From Labia minor (Eukaryota; Arthropoda; Insecta; Dermaptera; Spongiphoridae): a stretch of DNA of 64,000 nucleotides. Positions 56,139-64,000 of this stretch are shown here, one piece after another. The stretch's first letter is position 1, and the number at the start of each line of letters is the position of its first letter. Position numbers and translations under genes: made by a program. Under the pieces are notes generated by a model, which worked only from the letters and a program-made list of their open reading frames with translations, was not told the origin of the DNA and made no database searches. The DNA lies in assembly GCA_963082975.1 (NCBI GenBank), contig OY720350.1, positions 13,548,910 to 13,612,909 of the forward strand, in the 5' to 3' direction.

Positions 56139-56359
56139 TGTAAGAGAAATTTAAATTTAAAATTTTAAGAGGAAGCATGGTGCTGCCATTAGTTCGCCAA
56201 GGCGCCGTAAACGCCTCAGATCGGACCTGATGTTAGCTTCCTGTCCATTATGCTTTCGACCACCATTCTGACTATTACGTTTATGTTTATGTTTAAGTAT
56301 TATGAAATAATAAAAACCTCTTAAGAAGTAGAGAATTGATTTTAATTAAATTCCCTACA
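56139..56359 (+). repeat. 5' LTR
   Basis: TGTAAGAG...CTACA, TG/CA ends, 221 bp. Contains a G+C-rich segment (GTTCGCCAAGGCGCCGTAAACG) not otherwise common here and an AATAAAA polyadenylation-type word near 56306. Confidence 0.95.
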
Positions 56360-56442
56360 GATTTCAGAAGTGGGATAAAAGTGACTCTGGTATTATAGTG
56401 ACTCCTGGATATTCTAACTTATTCATATATCCAATATCCAAT

Positions 56443-58977
56443 ATGGCCTGCTTAGCGGATTTCGAAGAAGTAAAAAGAAGAATTCTGAATGCTGATGCGA
56501 AACAAGTCCGTTCACTCTTCTCAATTATTTATGGAAATGAATTGAGATTAAATAGAAGAAAATTACTGGCATTTCAAGGATTTGATGATTTAGAAGAAGA
56601 TTCAGAGGTATTTCATCAAATGATCAATAAAATATCAAAAGACTTTAATTATGAACAGTTGTTGAATTGCTGTTTTTTATTAAATTTAAAACATGAAGCA
56701 ACTTCAATAAAAACAGCTGAAATTATTTTATTATTCTTAATTAATTTTGATAACCCTGAAGAAATTGAAGAAGAAGAAGAAGAAAATGCAAGTAGCCATA
56801 CAGAGACTCCACGTGAGCCTCTTGAATTTATACATGGTTTCAGCTCTGTTCAAGTCAGTTCTCATCAACATATCCCTTTTAGAGATATTGAAGACTCTAT
56901 CAGAAAATTTACAGGAGAAGATAATTATCCAATAGAGACATGGTTTTCTGATTTTGAGGAAATGGCAACTATTGCTAATTGGACGGATCTGGAAAAAATG
57001 ATTTATGCTAGGAAATCATTAGATGGCCTTGCCAAGCTTTTTATTTCAAGTGAAAAAGGTATTTCTTCATATTCAATTTTTAAGAATATCTTATTAAATG
57101 AATTTAAAAGAAAAATTAGCTCAGCTGAAATACACTCGATGTTGAGTAATAGAAAAAAAAATATAAATGAATCATTTCAACAATATTATATGGAGATGAA
57201 AGAAATTGGTTCAAGAATTAAAATTGAGGAAGATTCATTAATTAGTTATATTGTTGATGGTATACCTGAGAAGCCCATGGACAAATTAAGCCTCTATGAA
57301 TCTAAAACTTTAAAAGAATTAAAATCGAAATTGGATATTTTTGCTAAAATTAAATCAAAAGAATCTTCAGTGTCCAAGAATGTTTCAGGTACCTCCAGTA
57401 AATCTACAATTCCAGATTCAACATTTAAAATTAAAACATGTTTTAATTGTAACAAGCCAGGACATAGGATCAAAGACTGCAAAGCTCCAAAAAGGGAAAA
57501 AGGATCATGCTATTTATGTGGATCAAAAGATCATCTGGTGAACACGTGTCCCAAGAAAAAAACTCCATCAATACATTGTCTAGGTAATCCTTATATAATT
57601 TATTCCTCCATTAGTGTTAACAATCAAGCAAATGACCACTTAATTTATAATATTGAAACATTAATTGATACTGGTAGTAGTGCTAGTTTAATCAAATCTA
57701 AATTTGTTCCAAATGAATGTATTGATACAAATATTTTTAAGCCAACACTTTTTGGTGCGAATTCTAGCCCAATAAACATTTTAGGAAATTTCAAGACTAT
57801 TATGAGTATATGTGGACATTCCTTCAATGTTAATTTATTAGTGGTGCCGGATCAAACCATTTCAAGTGGTATTCTTTTAGGACGTGATTTTATTAATCAA
57901 TCTAAAATTGAAATAACTTTTACTCAATTAGGTTTTACAATTAAAATTCCTGATAATGTTAACCCATTAAATGAAATTTCTTCACCTGTAAAAAATGAAT
58001 TATTATTAATAGATGAAAATGCTTTTGATGGCAAAGAAATGAAGTATGTTGTAAACCCGGAGATAAGTGTAAAAGACCGTTTTAAATTAGATTCTATAAT
58101 AAATAAATTTGTAAATTCTCCCCAAAGTAAGTCATATGAATCTCCATTAGGTTATGATGCTGATATTGTGATTAAACCAAATCATAATCTGTTTAATCTT
58201 TATCCAAGGCGTTTATCCTATTTTGAGCAAAATTTTTCAGTTATTGCAAAGCTATTATATGATTTATTAAAAAAAAATTCTATTTTACAATTTGGCTCTG
58301 AACAATTAGAAACATTTGAGAAACTCAAAAATTGTCTTGTTAGTCAGCCTGTATTCTCAATATATTCTCCGATTGTAGAAACAGAGTTGCACTGTGATGC
58401 ATCGTCAGATGGTTATGGTGCGGTTCTCCTTCAAAAGCAGTCGGATAATAAATTAAATCCTATTTCTTATTTCAATAGAAGGACTACGGAACATGAATCA
58501 AAATACCATAGTTATGAGCCTGAACGTTTAGCTATCATTTATGCACTTAAACGATATCATGTCCATTTACAGAGAATCAATTTTAAAATCATAACAGATT
58601 GTGCAAGTTTGAAATTGACATTAGATAAAAAGGATTTGAACCCTCGAATTGCTAGATGGGCTTTATCTCTGCAAAATTATGATTATACTTTAGAACATCG
58701 AAAGGACGAAAGAATGAAACATGTGGATGCCTTAAGCCGTTATCATTTTGCTATAATTCATATTGATCATTATGGGCCATTAGAAAAGACTCCTGGTAAA
58801 AACAAATTTATTTTTGAAATAATTGATTCGTTTACTAAATTTACTAAATTGTACCCAACAAAATCAACTAGTAGTGTAGAAGTAATTAAAAACTTAAAAA
58901 TGTATTTCCAATACTATAGTAAGCCAAAAAAAAAAATTTCTTATTTCGGATCGTGCAACATCTTTTACTTCTCATAA
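56443..58977 (+). pseudogene. Gag-Pol fusion frame, deleted reverse transcriptase and integrase
   Basis: 844 codons from the ATG at 56443 (the frame upstream is open to 56398 without an ATG). Residues 1-330 are gag-like, with an acidic run near 105. Two CCHC zinc knuckles follow (Cys333-Cys336-His341-Cys346 and Cys356-Cys359-His364-Cys369), then an aspartic protease with DTGS at 409-412 and the ILLGRDF motif near 480. Near residue 595 the beginning of reverse transcriptase is fused to the connection/RNase H region, removing the whole palm with its YxDD. RNase H is well kept (Asp652 in DASSDGYG, then ITDCASL). The integrase zinc-binding part is absent; the first catalytic Asp region (DHYGP, Asp775) and IIDSFTKF remain, and the frame is lost at an 11-A run (58926-58936). 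Not able to transpose alone. Confidence 0.9.
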
Positions 58978-59130
58978 ATTTAAATCTTTTCTTGAATTAC
59001 AAAACGACCGATATTTGTTAATTGATATCCCTGGTTTTCAGTATACGCAATTGCCATTTAAAGGTGTTTATGATGTATCTAGGATTAAGCCGTGGTTATC
59101 AAATGATTTTAATAGTGAAATAACCATATG
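58937..59130 (+). pseudogene. Out-of-frame integrase tail
   Basis: Beyond the A-run, a different frame continues the integrase text past the second catalytic Asp, is cut by another deletion near 59005, and resumes with a C-terminal chromo-like end (GVYDVSRIKPW) before a TGA at about 59129-59131. The segment with the catalytic Glu is missing. Confidence 0.75.
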
Positions 59131-59437
59131 AATGTTATTGGTTATTGTGAAAAAAAACATGCATTAATTATGTTAATCTAGAATTAAGTTAGTTATTTTA
59201 AAAAAATTAATTAAGTTTATAAGATTTATATTTTTATGTAATAGTTTGATGATCCAATTATGTAATTAGATAGTTAAGTAAGTAGTATAGAAAGAAAAAA
59301 ATTATGTACTTATGAAATGTTTCTAATAATTAAGTTTTAAGTTCTAATGATTCTAAAAGTGATGAATTATATGTATAATAATATTAGTATTTGATGACAT
59401 GTTGATCAGGTGATCAATGTTGTCAGGTAGGCCGAAT

Positions 59438-59658
59438 TGTAAGAGAAATTTAAATTTAAAATTTTAAGAGGAAGCATGGTGCTGCCATTAGTTCGCCAAG
59501 GCGCCGTAAACGCCTCAGATCGGACCTGATGTTAGCTTCCTGTCCATTATGCTTTCGACCACCATTCTGACTATTACGTTTATGTTTATGTTTAAGTATT
59601 ATGAAATAATAAAAACCTCTTAAGAAGTAGAGAATTGTTTTTTATTAAATTCCCTACA
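59438..59658 (+). repeat. 3' LTR
   Basis: 221 bp, identical to the 5' LTR except two A/T differences close to the 3' end (AATTGATTTTAATT versus AATTGTTTTTTATT). Preceded by GTCAGGTAGGCCGAA, a weak polypurine tract. Confidence 0.95.
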
Positions 59659-59662
59659 GTAT

Positions 59663-60059
59663 AAATAATAGATATGAATTAATGATGAGTTTCAATTCAA
59701 CGTTGATGACGACTTGATGACTTTTTATTGATAGAGAAACAAACAAAATTTCTTTATTGTCGAAGAAAAATGAAGTTGAATTTTCTAATATATAAAATAG
59801 CCTTAATTCATCATCATATTAAAGATGATAAAAGTTAATTAATATTAGTAATATATATGAATGTGTTTCAATTAAAAACATCATTATATATAGTCATAAA
59901 ATAAATTCCAAGGCTTAATCAATTAGTGATTGAAATTAATATCCTTACTTTATTTATTATTAAGATTTACTTATCTATTATTATTATTATTATTCAGCTT
60001 CAAATAAAATATTGTAGAGATTTAAAATTATCTAGACATTTTTTATATCTTTAAATTTC
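59663..60059. other. AT-rich non-coding DNA
   Basis: ATT triplets near 59975-59995; nothing else. Confidence 0.55.
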
Positions 60060-60238
60060 TTTTTTTTTTTTTTTTTGGCTTTTTCGGAATATATCTCCAT
60101 TTAGCCAACTTTCTCAGAATTATTTATTGTTTATTATTTTTATTTTTATTTATATATCGATGCACTCGGCGAGGTTCGATCCCTCGAACTAGAGTCGGCG
60201 GACCGGTCAATATAACCGCGCGGCTATGCTCCCGTCGA
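60060..60238 (-). mobile_element. tRNA-derived SINE
   Basis: Minus strand: head GACGGGAGCATAGCCGCGCG with an A-box-like TAGCCGCGCGG, then GTTCGAGGGATCGAACCTCG with a B-box-like segment and a 5-bp arm CGAGG/CCTCG, followed by ATCGATATATAAATAAAA and an A/T tail ending in a run of A on that strand. Typical plan of a short SINE with a tRNA-like head. One copy in the window. Confidence 0.65.
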
Positions 60239-60332
60239 ATTTTTTTATTATATTAGAAAAATAGATTTAAATTGAAAATATTTTAATCTATTAAATTCTA
60301 TTTCAAGCAGAAATTGATATATAAATTTCATT

Positions 60333-60521
60333 TCAATGACATTTTGGTTTAGAAATGGATGCTAAATTTGTTCTAATATCAATTAAAATGAAATTGACAA
60401 TCTCCGGGTTGCTCTTTCCACAAATGTTAGCTTCTTTACATTGCGATTCAATCGTGCCACCTTGAAATCCATATGCAAATCCAATAAGCGAATATTTGAA
60501 CTTAACTAAATCTAAATCCAA
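60333..60521 (-). CDS. Candidate terminal exon, unknown Cys-containing protein
   Basis: Minus-strand frame open for about 60 codons to a TGA at the left edge (about 60335-60333). It could begin at either of two AG acceptor-like sites (GGATTTAG/ATTTAG near 60505-60515); it has no good ATG of its own. The peptide contains FKYSLIGFAYGFQGG, a pair of Cys (ESQCKEANICG) and a third Cys two residues from the end (KPKCH). Composition is balanced, not the I/K/N/F pattern of chance frames. No family recognised. The polypyrimidine tract before it is poor, so it may be a relic. Confidence 0.3.
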   Translation of the reverse strand: MDLDLVKFKYSLIGFAYGFQGGTIESQCKEANICGKSNPEIVNFILIDIRTNLASISKPKCH

Positions 60522-60524
60522 CTA

Positions 60525-61632
60525 TCTATTCACGCCTACTTGCTTGATCTGTCACCAAAGGAATTTGATATTCACAAGTCGTGATTAAAATCTTTATTGA
60601 TTATTTACGAGTCTGAAATCAAGAGTAGCTGACTTCAATTAAAAGGTGAATTGATGTGTATATACTCGATCGAATCAATATGAAAACTATTACATAATAT
60701 TAGATTTTAATTACACATAAACGCACAAAATGATGGGACATTAATTCTGATTAAAAGTATAAATGCAATGAATAGGAGATAATTGATTACTAATAATAAT
60801 CAAGAATCCAATAATAAATTTTTAATAAAATTGAATTTAGAGAGAATTAAAATTGTATATATATATACATTTTTTTTATAATTATTATTATTGAATAAAG
60901 ATAAATATAAAAATTAATACTATATTAATATATTAATATTTTTATATTAATATTACCAATGTAAACGATGAAATGTTATATATTGAAAATTTTTTAATTT
61001 AATAAATTTAAAGTACTTTATTTAAATATTCTCTTCAATTATAAACATATTTTTTTTAAATACAGAAAAATATAATTTAAACCTATTTTTATTTTTAAGT
61101 CTAATAATTTTGGTTAATATTTATTATATCTTTGATTGAATAATAAAAGTCAAAAATTGTTTATTTGTTTGTTTGTTTTTTCTCAAGTACTCGAACAAAT
61201 ATTACTTTGGAAAAGTAAAAGAAAAAAAAAAAAGAAGAGGCATTCCATCCAAGTTCTTCTGTGAACTTTTTGACTTATTTTTGAAAGGAATTGAGTCTAG
61301 TAAAAGAAATATTTGTAGGTTCCTATGTGAGAAGTTTAAGTGAGCGTGAAATACTGTCTGAATCTCTGAAAAGAGGTTAAAGTTTCTTTACGACAAATAT
61401 ATTTTTGTCAAAAGAGCAAATAGAATCATTCCAGAACTGGAAATGAAGAGAAATCATTCTTCCTGGATATAAACATTATTTTAAAGAATTTACTAGATTA
61501 TTATTTAAGAGAATGAAAAAACAAAAAGGATTATACTCTATAGTTCAAAACACTTTTATGTCTACACATTAATAAATCATAAAAATATTAATTCAACTAA
61601 ACAATAATTATAAAATGTGTTTATAAATATTT
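60525..61632. other. Non-coding DNA
   Basis: AT-rich, with a patch of more mixed sequence at 61235-61460; nothing called. Confidence 0.5.
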
Positions 61633-61822
61633 TCATGTCACAGTGACTCTCAACCACTGATTTTCAAAGTGTGCCGCGAGATTACGAGGCTCTTAAACTT
61701 TTTTTTTAAATTTATTCAATTTGGTTCTAAAAAAATAAAAGGTAAAACGTTTTTGAGACTAGGTTCTTAAACATTTCCAACTTTTTTCTAAATTTTTCCA
61801 ATTTGATTCTAAAAATTATATA

Positions 61823-62281
61823 GCTGGAGTGTCTCCACTCGACTATCTCGCAATTTGAATAGGATTAAATAACATAATATATTATATTTAAAATAAATTT
61901 AATTAATTACAAATTATAAATTAATAAATAATATTTATTAAACCAGCGCATGTTTGGCTCTTAGTTGATGGCACCACGTCACGTGTTGGCGCGTGATAGG
62001 CAGTGTTAAAAAATTAATTCCGGTACTTTCAGCGATTCAATCAAGCTGAAATTCTATATATATCAATTTTATACAATTTTTAATCATGTGAAAAATGATC
62101 AAACATATATCTTTATTTTTACGGTCACTTTAGAGAAAAAAAAATCAAAGCGTTGTAGGTGATGACCCTCTTCCGGTTAAGCTACATTTTTCAAAAGTTG
62201 ATAGAAAACTAAAATTTTGAAAAATGCTCATGTACCAAATTTCATCATTCTAGCTCAAACCGTTTTTGCGTAATCTTGGTT

Positions 62282-62332
<51 letters not shown>

Positions 62333-62456
62333 GACAGACATTTTTCTCAACCTTAGTGAAAATGATATAGGAACCCTCAAAACGTATAAAAACATCAAAA
62401 TCTCAACATCGAAAATTTTCGTGATCACAATACTATCTCTTACGAGATAGTAAAAA
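61823..62456 (+). mobile_element. Family-1 repeat, copy 9, nested in hAT family H1
   Basis: Full-length copy with tip GCTGGAGTGTCTCC, ACTATCTCGC, core, a CA array of about 23 units plus CAGACAGACAGACA (62284-62339), 3' hairpin ACTATCTCTTACGAGATAGT and A-run. The host H1 element reads TTGATTCTAAAAA on the left and AAAGGTAAAACATTTTTGGG on the right, so the insertion went into an A-run. Confidence 0.9.
62284..62340. repeat. (CA)n plus (CAGA)n microsatellite
   Basis: CA units followed by three CAGA units at the fixed family-1 array position. Confidence 0.9.
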
Positions 62457-62588
62457 AAGGTAAAACATTTTTGGGACCACTTTTTTCAATATTTACAACT
62501 TTTACACTTATCTTTTTCTTTGTGTGCTGCAAAATTTTTAAACCGTTAAAAGTGTGCCGCGGTAAAAAAAAAAAGAATGAGAATCACT

Positions 62589-64000
62589 GACATATCATAT
62601 TAAAGAACATTAAAAAATATTTAATAACTACAGAATATTTAAAAATACCAGCTAAATTAACATAATTAACACATTTTCTTAAATTATTTTCATTAAGAAA
62701 AAAAAAGTAAGTTGTTTTTTATTTTGAGTCGAATCATTTACTAAAATTATATAATAATTAGTTTATCTGATTGTATTAAACATAGTATAAGTAAAACACA
62801 TATTGTTTAATAGACCTATTTATAGATTATAATAAAACTTAATTATAATGCATGGAATCGGACAATTAGAAGGAAAAAAAAATGAAAGTGAGATTAAAAT
62901 TTTTAGATAAATTTCTATTTCTATTATATAAACGATAATAATGAGACTTTTAACCACTGATTATTAAATCTAGATAATGATTAGGATATATATATATATA
63001 GTATATAAAAATAATAATGATAGGTATTGGTGAAGTGAACCAAAATTGGTTTATTATAATATAATAGAGAGAGAGAGGGAGATGAGTCGTTCCTAAATAA
63101 ACGGATCATATTGAAGGGTGGACATTCATCTTTCAAATGGGAGTCGTATAATACTTTGCTTTTGATTATTTTCAATCAATTCTGTTCATTGTTATATCAT
63201 AAGTGTCTCTGGTACACGTATACGTTCTTAGTTCTGATGTTTGGTTAATTTATACTGACTTTTGACATTCTAATACTAGTTTTACATCATTGCATATTTT
63301 TGTGCAGAAATAAGATGTTAAATATTTATAGCTTTAAATAAAGTATAAATAAACATACTTTTAGATTTAAAATTAAATAATTTAAAGATTTATTTTTTTT
63401 TTTAAAACCAAACACAAGTAAATCAGGAATATTTCAGTTTTTATTAATTACAATTTTTTAATACTAATAATAATTTTAATAATTTCTAATAATAATATAA
63501 TATGTGAGTTAATATGTGTATTAGTTTTTTGCTTTTTTTTTTTTTGGTAATAAGAGTAAATCTGTAAAAATGTTACATTATTGGAGATCTGATGTGTTAT
63601 GGGTGGGTATTCCAAAAAGATGATTTCTCTTAAAGTTGCAGATTTTTTACCAGTTCAAGTTAAATCATTTTTTTTTTTTATTATTTCTTATCTTAATTTG
63701 ATAAAATATTTTATTCTATTTAAAAATTTTATTTATAATTACTAATGAAATATTAATGGGAAACTTTTAAATTAATTGTAGTAAATTAATTTTTGCAAAA
63801 TAATTGTTAATTTGCATTCTATTGTAGTTCCTTGTTTTGATTAGGAATTTTTAGTAGTTATAGTTATTCTTTTCATAATTAGTTAACGTGTATGTATATA
63901 CATATAATAGTGAATGAAATGATTGTTCATTCTTTTGTTTGAAAATAAAATTAGGTAGAGTGAACGGCTTTAAAAAAACGGGTTTGCACTTCTTTAGTTT
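62589..64000. other. AT-rich non-coding DNA
   Basis: A short TA run near 62988-63002, a GA run near 63066-63078, and a slightly mixed patch at 63075-63240 in which a 64-codon minus-strand frame (62981-63175) is open but not convincing. No element termini seen. Confidence 0.5.

Larger units (their letters stand above)
56139..59658 (+). mobile_element. Ty3/gypsy-like LTR retrotransposon, internally deleted but young
   Basis: 3520 bp with two 221-bp LTRs and a 4-bp duplication GTAT (56135-56138, 59659-59662). The single long frame covers gag, protease and RNase H; parts of reverse transcriptase and integrase are missing. Since the LTRs differ at only two positions, insertion was recent in spite of the deletions, which suggests that the deleted form itself was copied by enzymes from a complete relative. 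Confidence 0.95.
61641..62588. mobile_element. hAT miniature element (family H1), copy 4, interrupted
   Basis: Left end CAGTGACTCTCAACC, right end inverted CAGTGATTCTCATTC. H1 body text (GTGCCGCGAGATTACGAGG; AAACCGTTAAAAGTGTGCCGCGG) lies on the two sides of a family-1 repeat. Flanks TCATGTCA / ACATATCA agree at 6 of 8, a decayed target duplication. Confidence 0.85.

Noticed and set aside
56398..56442. A start upstream of the ATG for the Gag-Pol frame
   Set aside because: The frame is open to 56398 but only with a GTG; the first ATG at 56443 is the reasonable start in a eukaryote.
60140..60240. A tRNA gene, because of CGAGG-TTCGATC-CCTCG
   Set aside because: No complete cloverleaf can be folded around it on either strand; A-box-like and B-box-like parts plus an A/T tail fit a SINE better.

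Overview
This window is a very AT-rich (by eye roughly 75-80% A+T) stretch of a eukaryotic, almost certainly metazoan, genome. The transposon repertoire (mariner, BED-finger hAT, piggyBac-like, pogo/Tigger-like, non-LTR and Ty3/gypsy-like elements, tRNA-derived SINEs) and a TCAGTC initiator-like motif in the one GC-rich island fit an arthropod best, but that is an inference. There are no operons, and no rRNA gene, functional tRNA gene or CRISPR array was recognised. The window is essentially a transposon graveyard with a few young insertions; host coding sequence is limited to a handful of candidate exons.

Layout. 0-6.5 kb: two families of ~600-bp interspersed repeats (family 1 with an internal CA microsatellite, family 2 with a GGAC array), a SINE-like fragment and one candidate exon. 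6.4-19 kb: a pair of 81-bp piggyBac-like miniatures, a LINE 3' end, several mariner relics (one with an in-frame tandem duplication in its transposase), small hAT miniatures. 19.1-22.4 kb: a complete hAT transposon with an open 616-codon transposase, inverted termini and an 8-bp target duplication. 22.9-24.2 kb: a three-level nest (LINE, split by a hAT-like element, split by a family-2 repeat). 28.9-29.5 kb: a GC-rich island that looks like a promoter plus first exon on the minus strand. 30-43 kb: pogo/Tigger-like miniatures, mariner miniatures and foldback elements, a second LINE 3' end, a ~500-bp foldback of unknown class. 44-51 kb: SINEs, a possible Helitron 3' end, a candidate terminal exon, another mariner foldback. 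52-62 kb: more family-1 copies, hAT miniatures and a 3.5-kb LTR retrotransposon (56139-59658) whose LTRs differ at only two positions although its pol region carries several internal deletions. 62.6-64 kb: unannotated AT-rich DNA.

How the parts relate. Only two elements look recently active: the hAT at 19122-22409 (probably autonomous) and the LTR element (apparently moved as a deletion derivative, needing enzymes supplied by a full-length relative). Everything else is non-autonomous or decayed. The most interesting structural observation is that the two abundant repeat families, unrelated over most of their length, share one ground plan: a 5' tip hairpin, an inner inverted repeat paired with the very 3' end, a conserved-looking core before a microsatellite, and a TAAAA end. 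This resembles Helentron/HINE (DINE-1-like) elements and would be the first thing to test.
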